Source: Litoreibacter sp. (lineage in GTDB: Bacteria > Pseudomonadota > Alphaproteobacteria > Rhodobacterales > Rhodobacteraceae). From it: 9,370 bases of DNA. The notes beneath the pieces are model-generated. The model saw nothing but the letters and a program-made list of their open reading frames with translations. It ran no database searches and was not told the origin of the DNA. The position numbers and the translations under genes were made by a program. Positions 1 through 6,668 of the stretch are shown here, piece after piece (the first letter of the stretch is position 1; the number at the start of each line of letters is the position of its first letter). The stretch is from positions 1-9,370 of the forward strand of contig JABDPP010000107.1 of the NCBI GenBank assembly GCA_013042765.1, read 5' to 3'.

Positions 1-1598
1 GCATTCCCTCCTCCGACGTGCGTGTGACCAACCCCGATGTGGGCGGCGGCTTCGGAATGAAGGGGTTCGATTACCCCGAATATTTCGTCATCGCTCATGC
101 CGCGCGGGTTCTGAACCGCCCCGTCCGCTGGCAGGCCGAACGCACCGAATCCATGCTGACCGACAACAGCGGGAGGGATCTGGTTTCCACCGCCGAACTG
201 GCCTTCGACGAGAACTACAAGATCACCGCCTACCGCGTCTATGCGCTGTCCAACATGGGCGCCTACAATTCCGGCTATGGCCAGTTCATCCAGTCCGATC
301 TGGCCGCCAAGGTGCTGATGGGTCCCTATGACGTGCAGACCGCCCATTTCCGCAATGTCGGCGTCTACACCAACACCACACAGGTCGATGCCTATCGCGG
401 CGCCGGACGCCCCGAGGCGATCTACGTGCTCGAGCGTGCCATCGATCACGCCGCCCGCGTGCTGGAGATGGATTCCCTCGAACTGCGCCGCCGCAATTTC
501 ATCCCCGCCGACAAGTTTCCCTATACCAGCGTTACCGGAGAGCTTTACGACGTGGGCGATTTCCACAAGGTGCTGAAACGGGCGGAGAGCGAAGCAGACG
601 TCGCTGGTTTCGACGCCCGCAAGGCAGCCTCGAAAGCACAAGGCAAGCTGCGGGGCCTTGGGATCTGCTATTATATCGAGGCGATCCTCGGAGACCCCGA
701 GGAAACCGCCAAGGTCGAGTTCTGCGACAACGGCCGGGTCAAGCTCTTCGTGGGCACCCAGTCCAACGGTCAGGGCCACGAAACCGTCTACGTGCAGCTT
801 TTGCACCAGTTCACCGGCATCCCCCATGACGTGATCGACATCGTTCAGGGCGACAGTGACCAGATCCGCAAAGGCGGCGGCACCGGCGGCTCGCGCTCCG
901 TCACCACGCAGGGCACGGCCACCAAGGCCACCTCGGAAAAGATGATCGAGCGGTTCAAGCCCTTCGTGGCCGACCAGCTCGGCGTGGAAGAAGTTGGCTT
1001 TGAGGACGGTGCCTACCGCGCCGAAGGCTCGAACACCGTGATGACCCTGATCGAAGCGGCTGAGGCCGCGCGCGACGCGGGCCAGAGCGATCTGCTGGTC
1101 ACCTCCGAGACGACCACCCTGCCGGGACGGTCCTACCCAAATGGCTGCCATGTCGCGGAACTGGAGATCGACCCGGCGACCGGCGTCACAGAAGTTGTGA
1201 AATACACCGTGGTTGATGATTTCGGCATCCTCATGAACCCGATGCTGGCAGAGGGTCAGGTCCATGGCGGCGTGGCGCAGGGTATCGGGCAGGCGATCAC
1301 TGAACATGTGGTCTATGACGAGACCGGCCAGCTTCTGAGCGCAAGCTTCATGGATTACGCCATGCCGCGTGCCGACGGGCTGCCGATGATCGCATTCTAT
1401 TCCGAACCCGTGCCCTCCACTGCCAACCCCTTGGGCATGAAAGGCTGCGGCGAAGCGGGCACCGTCGGCGCGCTGGCGGCCGTGGCAAATGCGGGTCTCG
1501 ACGCGGTCTGGGAGACCGGATTACAACATGTTGATATGCCTTTTACCCCACTTCGTGTATGGTCGTGGTTAAACGACGCGCGGATTGCCGCCGAATAA
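1..1598 (+). CDS. Molybdopterin-binding large subunit, xanthine dehydrogenase/CoxL family (5' end missing)
   Basis: This is the C-terminal part (531 codons visible) of a molybdenum hydroxylase large subunit, the subunit that holds the Mo-molybdopterin cytosine dinucleotide cofactor and hydroxylates aldehydes, N-heterocycles or similar substrates; family members are usually about 750-800 residues. The frame is open to the left edge, so the GTG at 18 is an internal Val. Family signatures seen: the glycine-rich VGGGFGMKG near 36-65, AYRGAGR at 390-410, GQGHET at 768-785 (cofactor-binding Gln region), and GCGEAG around 1446-1460, whose Glu (1452-1454) is the expected catalytic base. The active-site loop reads AYRGAGR instead of the AYRCSFR of true (form I) CO dehydrogenase, so this is a form II CoxL-like or aldehyde/heterocycle oxidase; the substrate cannot be told. 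The small FeS and FAD subunits are not in the window and probably lie upstream. TAA stop at 1596-1598. Confidence 0.93.
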   Translation, partial: IPSSDVRVTNPDVGGGFGMKGFDYPEYFVIAHAARVLNRPVRWQAERTESMLTDNSGRDLVSTAELAFDENYKITAYRVYALSNMGAYNSGYGQFIQSDLAAKVLMGPYDVQTAHFRNVGVYTNTTQVDAYRGAGRPEAIYVLERAIDHAARVLEMDSLELRRRNFIPADKFPYTSVTGELYDVGDFHKVLKRAESEADVAGFDARKAASKAQGKLRGLGICYYIEAILGDPEETAKVEFCDNGRVKLFVGTQSNGQGHETVYVQLLHQFTGIPHDVIDIVQGDSDQIRKGGGTGGSRSVTTQGTATKATSEKMIERFKPFVADQLGVEEVGFEDGAYRAEGSNTVMTLIEAAEAARDAGQSDLLVTSETTTLPGRSYPNGCHVAELEIDPATGVTEVVKYTVVDDFGILMNPMLAEGQVHGGVAQGIGQAITEHVVYDETGQLLSASFMDYAMPRADGLPMIAFYSEPVPSTANPLGMKGCGEAGTVGALAAVANAGLDAVWETGLQHVDMPFTPLRVWSWLNDARIAAE

Positions 1599-1712
1599 GG
1601 ACCCAACCAAGGTCTGAACCAAGGCCGCATTTAAGCGATTGAGAAAGATCGGTTAATTCCCTGAGCTGCGCCAATCCGCACCCGTCGTGACGACCGGAGA
1701 AACGATTGGAGG

Positions 1713-2858
1713 ATGTTCAGACGGACCGTGCGGTGGCCTAAAACCATAGAAAGGCTGGGAACCTATGCCCAGCCAATGTCAGATCGCCTGAAGAAACTGG
1801 TTGGCTTCGGACCGGAGCCGCGCAACCTGCATCCGTCCCGCACCCGCGGCCCGATCACCCATGTCGTTATCCTCGACGGAACGATGTCGACCCTAGAGGA
1901 AGGGTTCGAGACCAATGCCGGCGCCACCTTCCGGCTGCTAAGCGAAATGGCGCCCTCCTCCGCAATCTCCCTGAAATACGAGGCCGGCATCCAGTGGCAG
2001 GGCTGGCGCCGCGCGATCGATGTGCTGGCCGGTGTCGGCATCAACCGCCAGATCCGCCGCGCCTACGGCTATATCGCCTCGCGCTATCGCCCCGGTGACA
2101 GGATCTTCCTGTTTGGCTATTCACGCGGCGCCTACGCGGTACGCTCGCTGGCCGGCGTGATCGACCAGATCGGGTTGCTGCGCGCCGATTGCGCGACCGA
2201 GCGCAATGTCCGTCAGGCCTACCGCCATTACCGCGGCGACCCGAAGGCTATCGCCGCGCAATCCTTCCGCAAGGCCATGTGCCACGAGGCGGCCCCGGTC
2301 GAGATGGTCGGCGTCTGGGACACGGTCCGCGCGCTCGGTTTTCGCGCCCCGATCATCTGGCGGCTCTCCCCGGTCGAGCACGTCTTTCATAACCACGATC
2401 TGGGCGAAACGACACGGCATGGCTACCACGCGCTCGCCCTCAACGAGACAAGGCGCGTCTTCGAACCGGTTCTGTGGACCAGCCATCCCGACTACACGGG
2501 CAAGGTCGAACAGGTCTGGTTTCGCGGCACCCACGGCGATGTTGGCGGGCACCTGACCGGTTGCGAGGCGGCGAGACCGCTGGCAAATATCTCACTTGTC
2601 TGGATCCTCGACAAGGCGGAGAAATGCGGCCTGCCACTGCCACAAGACTGGCGCTCGCGCTATCCCTGCGACGCCGATGCCCCCTCGATCGGGACGTGGC
2701 GCGGGCTTGGCAAACTGTTCATACAGCGCCAGCGGCGGCTCGTCGGCGCCGACCCGTCCGAGCGTATCCATCACAGCGCGCTGGGGCATCTGTCCAGCAA
2801 GGAGCGGATCCGTGCCGCGCTCAAATGGCCATCGCTTTCAAAACGCAAACGCACCTGA
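1713..2858 (+). CDS. DUF2235 domain alpha/beta hydrolase (Tle1-like phospholipase fold)
   Basis: A 381-residue protein of the DUF2235 family, serine hydrolases that include the type VI effector phospholipase Tle1. Seen in the sequence: a first strand ending VVILDGT (residues 51-57), the nucleophile elbow GYSRGAYAVRSLAG with Ser137, a VWDTV motif with Asp203 as probable acid, and WFRGTHGDVGGH with His274. That is a complete putative catalytic set, so the enzyme is probably active. There is no signal peptide and no membrane helix, and no VgrG, PAAR or immunity gene is next to it, so a secreted-effector role is not supported here. The start is uncertain: GGAGG (1708-1712) directly abuts the ATG at 1713, which is too close, and the ATG at 1776 lacks a good ribosome site. 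The DUF2235 core begins near residue 48, so either start keeps it. It lies 114 bp after the molybdenum hydroxylase gene on the same strand and may or may not be co-transcribed. Natural substrate unknown. Confidence 0.88.
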   Translation: MFRRTVRWPKTIERLGTYAQPMSDRLKKLVGFGPEPRNLHPSRTRGPITHVVILDGTMSTLEEGFETNAGATFRLLSEMAPSSAISLKYEAGIQWQGWRRAIDVLAGVGINRQIRRAYGYIASRYRPGDRIFLFGYSRGAYAVRSLAGVIDQIGLLRADCATERNVRQAYRHYRGDPKAIAAQSFRKAMCHEAAPVEMVGVWDTVRALGFRAPIIWRLSPVEHVFHNHDLGETTRHGYHALALNETRRVFEPVLWTSHPDYTGKVEQVWFRGTHGDVGGHLTGCEAARPLANISLVWILDKAEKCGLPLPQDWRSRYPCDADAPSIGTWRGLGKLFIQRQRRLVGADPSERIHHSALGHLSSKERIRAALKWPSLSKRKRT

Positions 2859-2887
2859 ATTCACCGTGACGCGTAAATCATGCCCGC

Positions 2888-3760
2888 CTAGCGACCAGCC
2901 GTGCCCGCCAACATGTCGACCAGTGCGGTCAGCTCCTTTTCCGACAAGCCCGCATCCACCGCGCGCCTGGTGATATCGCGCATCAGGCGCGGAAATTCAT
3001 CGGCCGTGCCCGTCGCCTCGAATGTAGCCATGACATCGTCCAGGGCCGCGAGGTAGACCGAGACAGGCGCGCCAGGATTGTCATAGCTCTGATCGGGGAC
3101 GGTATTTGCAAAGGTTTCTGCATATTTCTCAGCGACGCCCAGCGTGACCGGGATCTGTGCGACCAGTGCTTCCATCGGGAGACCCGCCTTCCGGCACACA
3201 GCGCCGCCATAGATCAGCCCGAACATGAACCCCTGACGCGCCGTAAACAGCGATGCAAACAGCGCCGGGATCGCGGCGGCCATCGTCGCGACATGCGCTG
3301 AGGCGCCGCCCATCGCGCGGATCGCACCGCAATGCGCCTCCCAGACCTGCGGGGGAGACGCGCAAAGGATCGAGGTTTCTGCCTTCCCAACGCCTGCCGG
3401 ATAGGCGTTGATCATGCCAATCAACCAGCCGGCGCCGGCACCGTTCAGCATCTCCACCAAATCCTCGGCTTCCTCGGCCCCGCCCGTCGACAAATCGAGA
3501 ATTGCCTTTCCCGACAGCTGTGCCGCGAGCGGTCGCAACGTCTCCGTCGTGGCCTCATGGTTTTTCAGGCAGGTCACGGTGGCCGGGCTGGCCGCAATCG
3601 CCTCCTGCGCCGAATCCGCGAGATGCGCGCCCCGTTCCACGAGCGGTTGCGCCTTCCCCGCAGAGCGGTTCCAGACCGTAACCGACCGCCCGCTTTCCAG
3701 CAGCGCTCCCGCAAGCGCGGACCCCATATTGCCAAGTCCAAGAACCGAAATATCCGACAT
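2888..3760 (-). CDS. NAD(P)-dependent oxidoreductase, imine-reductase-like (second gene of pair)
   Basis: A 290-residue member of the 6-phosphogluconate/beta-hydroxyacid dehydrogenase superfamily, imine-reductase-like branch. The N-terminal Rossmann fold shows VLGLGNMG (residues 6-13) and VWNRS (29-33), where the Arg after Asn usually signals NADP(H) preference. The C-terminal helical domain ends with RRAVDAGLSEKELTALVDML, typical of the imine-reductase-like C-terminus. The Lys of beta-hydroxyacid dehydrogenases is absent. By ungapped comparison with the paralogue upstream, the position of its Asp172 is Phe168 here, so the usual imine-reductase proton donor seems missing. The start chosen is the ATG at 3758-3760, preceded by a GGGGGGG ribosome-binding tract about 6 bases away; the frame stays open to 3811 but that extension has no domain content. 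It lies 110 bp downstream of the paralogue on the same strand, probably one operon. It converges on the DUF2235 gene with a 29-bp gap and no visible terminator. Confidence 0.9.
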   Translation of the reverse strand: MSDISVLGLGNMGSALAGALLESGRSVTVWNRSAGKAQPLVERGAHLADSAQEAIAASPATVTCLKNHEATTETLRPLAAQLSGKAILDLSTGGAEEAEDLVEMLNGAGAGWLIGMINAYPAGVGKAETSILCASPPQVWEAHCGAIRAMGGASAHVATMAAAIPALFASLFTARQGFMFGLIYGGAVCRKAGLPMEALVAQIPVTLGVAEKYAETFANTVPDQSYDNPGAPVSVYLAALDDVMATFEATGTADEFPRLMRDITRRAVDAGLSEKELTALVDMLAGTAGR

Positions 3761-3870
3761 ATCTAATCCCCCCCCCTGTCGGGTCAGCTTAGGGGAACCA
3801 TCCCGGATCACCTAGCCTGAGCTTCCGCCTGTTGGGGCGGCATCGACGAGCCGGACGCGCAACATGGCCC

Positions 3871-4740
3871 TCAGCCGCGCAGGATCTTGACGAGTGCGGC
3901 CACATCTTCCGTGCCATGTCCCGCATCCACCGCGCGGCGATAGAAATCGCTCAGGAACTCGGGCAGGCCGGAGTTGATCCCCGCGCTCTGCGCCTGGTCT
4001 TTTACATGTTCCGCGACATCCGCCCATACGGCCAGTGACCCGCCATCATAAAGGCTGTTCAATGCGAACGCGTCCTTGGCGATGATCTCGAAACGCTCAG
4101 GCGCGCGTGGCCCATGTTGGCAAAGCTTGGCCAGCAGAGTGATATCCGCACCCTCGGCCTCACATAGCCGCGCGGCATGCGCAACACCGGCATAAAGCGA
4201 AATGCTGGTCGCCAGAAGGCCGAGATCCAGCGCAGCGGCAGCGGCGATATTGTCTCCCAGATCGATCAGATTGCCGGAGATCTGCTTGAGAAACGGGCGT
4301 GCAACCTCAAAACCCTCGACATCCCCGCCCACCATCACGGGCGCGCTGTTTTCAGGGCCGACCCGATCAGGATAACACATGATGGCGCCATCCAAGGCCT
4401 TCCCGCCCGCAGCCCGGACCTTTGCCGCAAAACTGCGCGCCTCCGCCGGTGTCGTCGTTCCAAGCTGCACCACGACGCGCCCGGCCAGTGCGCCGTCCCG
4501 CCAGACATCTTCCAAGGCAGCCTCCGCGGTGGTATTCGTATCCACGCAAACCAGGACTACATCGGCCGCTTTGGCCGCCGCGGCGCCGGTTTGCGCGGCA
4601 ACCGCTCCCTCGGCCACCAAGGTTTCAACCTTCGGTTTGCTGCGGTTCCAGACAAATGTCCGATGCCCCGCGGACAGTTGCGCCCGCGCAAGCGCGGCCC
4701 CCATTGCACCCAATCCAATGACCGAAACTGCATTTCCCAT
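3871..4740 (-). CDS. NAD(P)-dependent oxidoreductase, imine reductase/reductive aminase family (first gene of pair)
   Basis: A 289-residue imine-reductase-like enzyme that would reduce a C=N (or C=O) bond with NADPH in the cytoplasm. Seen: VIGLGAMG (residues 7-14), VWNRS (30-34, NADP(H)-type), and the central helix AAAAALDLGLL with Asp172 where beta-hydroxyacid dehydrogenases have their catalytic Lys. An Asp or Tyr at that place is the known hallmark of imine reductases. The C-terminal domain carries SLYDGG (229-234) and ends RRAVDAGHGTEDVAALVKIL, a close match to the family's usual ending. The start is the ATG at 4738-4740, with AGGGGGA about 6-7 bases upstream; an upstream in-frame extension to 4914 is Cys-rich and lacks domain character, so it was left out. 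It is the first gene of a two-gene unit with the paralogue at 2888-3760 and is divergent from the membrane protein gene at 4998. The physiological substrate is unknown; many members are annotated only as NAD(P)-binding proteins. Confidence 0.92.
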   Translation of the reverse strand: MGNAVSVIGLGAMGAALARAQLSAGHRTFVWNRSKPKVETLVAEGAVAAQTGAAAAKAADVVLVCVDTNTTAEAALEDVWRDGALAGRVVVQLGTTTPAEARSFAAKVRAAGGKALDGAIMCYPDRVGPENSAPVMVGGDVEGFEVARPFLKQISGNLIDLGDNIAAAAALDLGLLATSISLYAGVAHAARLCEAEGADITLLAKLCQHGPRAPERFEIIAKDAFALNSLYDGGSLAVWADVAEHVKDQAQSAGINSGLPEFLSDFYRRAVDAGHGTEDVAALVKILRG

Positions 4741-4997
4741 CACAAATCCCCCTGACAAAAACCAGCACATCTGCGCTGTGTGCAAACAGAGCCTCGCTTG
4801 CGATTCTATCAGGCAATGTCCCTGCCGTCCGCCTCGACAAACGCACAACACGCAGAATGCCTTTGGCTGGCCGGAGAGTTCGAGGGCCCGGCAAGGGCTC
4901 AGAGCGGGCAGCAAGTCCTGCAGCCTTGATGGCGATCAAAAAACCACGCTCCGCTTGGTCTATGGTTGTGGCTGTCGTCACGCGGAAAGCAATTGTT
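4741..4997. promoter_or_regulatory. Divergent intergenic region with a small inverted repeat
   Basis: The 257 bp separate the start codons of the minus-strand reductase and the plus-strand membrane protein, so promoters for both should lie here. I could not find a convincing -35/-10 pair on either strand. One perfect inverted repeat, TTGAT-GGCG-ATCAA (4926-4939), followed by an A-run, sits about 60 bp before the membrane protein start and could be an operator, but it is short enough to be chance. Confidence 0.35.
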
Positions 4998-5411
4998 ATG
5001 GAAGAATTGGCCGCCTTTCTCGCGCTCAATGGCGCGGTCGTTTTGTTATTCAGCAGTCTGGTGGGCCTTGCCCTGGCAAGGTCTTTGCATCTCGGGACAC
5101 CAGCCGAGCACTGGCACCTTCTCCATGCAGGCGGCACGTCGCGCGGCATAATGCTTCTGGCACTCGCTGCGTCGATCCGCTTTGCCGAACTTCCTGCGAC
5201 TGATCTTGCCTGGGCTTCCGGGCTCGTGACGTTTTTCGTGTGGACTTCCATCCTGGCCATGTTGGTCAGGTGTCTCACGGGAATGAAAGGTTTTCACCGG
5301 GGAGGTCCCGCGGCGAACAAAATCGTTTTCTATTTGTATGCCAGCGGGACAGTTGCTCTTCCGATCGGACTTGTTTGGCTGGCAATTGGGTTTGTTCAGG
5401 CCCTGAGATAG
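4998..5411 (+). CDS. Small four-helix integral membrane protein, possibly styrene-oxide-isomerase-like
   Basis: A 137-residue, very hydrophobic protein with four predicted membrane helices at about residues 4-27, 48-64, 70-93 and 108-134. The loop between helices 1 and 2 is rich in His and Trp (EHWHLLHAGG, residues 37-46) and is followed by SRGIMLLALAA. This layout, a His-containing loop leading into a glycine-containing second helix in a small four-helix protein, resembles the styrene oxide isomerase (StyC)-like family from memory, in which a loop/helix His binds haem. The resemblance is weak and not alignment-based, so the function is only a suggestion. The start is the ATG at 4998, with GGAAAG (4984-4989) 8 bases upstream; the frame is open back to 4857 but that part is basic, non-hydrophobic and unlike a protein N-terminus. 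It is divergent from the reductase pair. Nested inverted repeats follow the stop codon by about 36 bp. Confidence 0.8.
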   Translation: MEELAAFLALNGAVVLLFSSLVGLALARSLHLGTPAEHWHLLHAGGTSRGIMLLALAASIRFAELPATDLAWASGLVTFFVWTSILAMLVRCLTGMKGFHRGGPAANKIVFYLYASGTVALPIGLVWLAIGFVQALR

Positions 5412-5559
5412 CGCGCGCAACAAACTGGCGCTCGATCTCGCGACGGAGAGTCCGGTCGAAACGGAACCGGAAGGGGTCGACCATCACCGGTCGCGGCCGG
5501 ACTCCCATTATCTCGGTGTTTCATATGGCTGGAGAGACGCGGGCGGAGAGCCAAAATGA
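5407..5559 (+). pseudogene. Possible gene remnant (open stretch without a start codon)
   Basis: A 50-codon open frame from just after a TGA (5404-5406) to the TGA at 5557-5559 has no ATG. Its translation has a balanced, acidic composition followed by a DSHYLGVSYGWRDAGGEPK tail (codons 5500-5556), which looks more protein-like than the other five frames. I do not recognise it. It overlaps the last codons of the membrane protein gene and the nested inverted repeats, and may equally be chance. Confidence 0.15.
5448..5504. repeat. Nested inverted repeats downstream of the membrane protein gene
   Basis: Three inverted repeats are nested. The outer arms GAGTCCGG (5448-5455) and CCGGACTC (5497-5504) are perfect. 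Inside them ACCGG (5466-5470) pairs with CCGGT (5487-5491), and at the centre lies the 8-bp palindrome GGTCGACC (5475-5482). The two inner elements share exactly the same axis (between 5478 and 5479); the outer pair is offset by about 2.5 bp. It could form an RNA hairpin at the end of the membrane protein transcript or be a protein-binding palindrome. No T-run follows on either strand, so it is not a classical intrinsic terminator. Confidence 0.5.
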
Positions 5560-5592
5560 CAGCCAGTTGAAAGGCGACCCAGCGGCAGACCC

Positions 5593-5617
5593 AAAACCCG
5601 GACTGTCCCTGCAGTCC
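5593..5617 (-). terminator. Candidate intrinsic terminator on the minus strand
   Basis: On the minus strand the sequence reads GGACTG-CAGGGA-CAGTCC, a perfect 6-bp stem with a 6-base loop (plus-strand 5600-5605 and 5612-5617), followed after GGG by TTTT. It begins 15 bases past the stop of the small minus-strand reading frame at 5632-5898, the right place for its terminator. The T-run is short and spaced from the stem by three bases, so it would be weak. Confidence 0.4.
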
Positions 5618-5631
5618 CCGCTCCTCGGGCC

Positions 5632-5898
5632 TCAGCCGGCCACCAGAGCAAGCGGGAGCACAACGACAAGCATGACTGGCACAAAGAGAGGTACGGCGCC
5701 GTTAAACGTCAAGGTTCTCAGCAGGCCCTGGACGCCATTGCGCAACGCGGACGCATCCAGCGGTCTGAACTCGTCGATTTCAAGATCGCACTGAGAACGA
5801 AGTTCCGGCAGATCCGAGGATCTCGTCCCCAGTCCTTTACGATTGAAATCATCGAGGCGCTCGATGCGAAAATCGCTTCGCTTTTCTTGAGCATACAT
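5632..5898 (-). CDS. Hypothetical small protein with a C-terminal membrane helix
   Basis: An 88-residue reading frame that I do not recognise. The first 60 residues are hydrophilic with mixed charge (many Asp, Glu, Arg); the last 20 or so form one clear hydrophobic helix (FVPVMLVVVLPLALVAG at the very end), giving a tail-anchored layout. The ATG at 5896-5898 is chosen; GGTGAG seven bases upstream could serve as a weak ribosome site, and GTG (5910) or TTG (5913) would add 4-5 residues. Third codon positions become GC-rich in the second half, as expected of a real gene here, and a candidate terminator follows 15 bases after the stop. It stands alone, about 220 bp after and opposite to the membrane protein gene. 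It might be a real orphan gene, a remnant of a longer one, or chance. Confidence 0.4.
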   Translation of the reverse strand: MYAQEKRSDFRIERLDDFNRKGLGTRSSDLPELRSQCDLEIDEFRPLDASALRNGVQGLLRTLTFNGAVPLFVPVMLVVVLPLALVAG

Positions 5899-6410
5899 CG
5901 GTCTACTCACCAATTAAGATCGATCAGCACAAACTGCGATCGGTTACTTGTTACACTCGTCAACACGACAAGACCTGCGCACTACATACGCTGGAAATGA
6001 ATATACTCTGAAGATCGAACCGACAACAGGGCAGCCGAACAACGAAAAAGGAAACAGCACGTTCATCGGAGCTTGTTTCCATAGGTTAGCCGCAAGCCAC
6101 CCTCTTGCGTAAACTCTGTGTTTCGCGTTTGGAACCAATCGAAAAAAGGCAGCAGACGCTCGTCCGCAGGCCTTCTATTCATCCGCGCATTGTTGCGAAA
6201 TCGTAAACAATCGAACGGTTTTTAGCCCTTGTCGCACCGAATTTCAGAGCAACGCCCGTGCATTGTTTCAATTCTCGAACAGCAGTCATTTCGGCCATCG
6301 AGCCTAGGTTCAGGTTTCCGCCAGACAATCGTCACTTTTGCAATTTTGCGCGCCTTATTGAGACCCAGATTGAAAGTTTAATTGAGGGTGTAGCGAGTAA
6401 TTGGTGTCTT

Positions 6411-6453
6411 TCCCAATCCAAGGGTCACAGCTCAAGACTCGTTAAGATTGGGA
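6411..6453. repeat. Inverted repeat (8-bp arms), first of two adjacent stem-loops
   Basis: TCCCAATC (6411-6418) and GATTGGGA (6446-6453) are perfect inverted arms around a 27-base interior. With the GC-rich hairpin starting 8 bases later it makes a two-stem structure in otherwise non-coding DNA. Confidence 0.45.
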
Positions 6454-6461
6454 GCCGTTAA

Positions 6462-6496
6462 CCTGCCGGGTCAGGGACGTCCCCGGGCCCGGCAGG
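6462..6496. repeat. Strong GC-rich hairpin with inner palindrome
   Basis: CCTGCCGGG (6462-6470) and CCCGGCAGG (6488-6496) form a perfect 9-bp stem. The 17-base loop contains the 10-bp palindrome GGGACGTCCC (6474-6483), so the structure is dyadic at two levels. It is followed on the plus strand by CCTTCTTCCC, a pyrimidine run with few Ts. It could be a terminator-like 3' end for an RNA starting upstream, or a repeat-type extragenic palindrome. No second copy is present in this window. Confidence 0.55.
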
Positions 6497-6668
6497 CCTT
6501 CTTCCCAGACAAAACACTGCATCCTGAGCTCTTCGCGTCCATATATGCCAGCTCGGTCCGCAATGCGGCTGTTCAGGCCGTCAGAACCCAGCCCATAGCG
6601 TATTGAAAATACCTTACCCATTTGGCCCAAACTAAAAGCCGAACAGAGTGTTTTTGAGGAGAACAGAG

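Larger units (their letters stand above)
5914..6668. other. Gene-poor, AT-richer stretch
   Basis: About 755 bp with no reading frame I can support. The short frames here (minus 5944-6138, plus 6258-6461, minus 6442-6630) have Cys- and aromatic-rich or low-information translations, and I see no family motif. Base composition is clearly more AT-rich than in the metabolic genes to the left. The only structure visible is an imperfect TTGTT...AACAA dyad at 6191-6211 and the two adjacent stem-loops at 6411-6496, listed separately. The promoter of the YegP-like gene must lie at its right end; no convincing -35/-10 was found. Confidence 0.6.

Noticed and set aside
1605..1624. AACCAAGG repeated twice, 12 bp apart, after the molybdenum hydroxylase stop
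   Set aside because: Only two 8-bp copies, with no extension or further copies; too short to call a repeat element.
3825..3840. CCGCC/GGCGG hairpin between the two reductase genes
   Set aside because: Only a 5-bp stem and no T-run on the minus strand; not enough to call a terminator that would split the pair.
5157..5171. TGGCAC...CTGC resembling a sigma-54 promoter
   Set aside because: The spacing is too short for the -24/-12 pattern and it lies inside the membrane protein coding region.
4379..5203. Long plus-strand open frame (274 codons) opposite the reductase gene
   Set aside because: Its translation is rich in Pro, Ala, Arg and Cys, without motifs, and it is antisense to a clear imine-reductase-like gene and overlaps the better-supported membrane protein in another frame.
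5240..5794. Plus-strand 184-codon frame across the end of the membrane protein gene
   Set aside because: It begins inside the membrane protein in another frame and its translation is Ser/Thr/Arg-rich and of low complexity; the right part is antisense to a more protein-like minus frame.
5944..6138. Minus-strand 64-codon frame
   Set aside because: Aromatic- and Cys-rich translation with no motif and no supporting ribosome site or neighbours.
6258..6461. Plus-strand 67-codon frame in the AT-rich stretch
   Set aside because: It starts at a GTG without a ribosome site, has no recognisable motif, and runs into the 6411-6453 inverted repeat.
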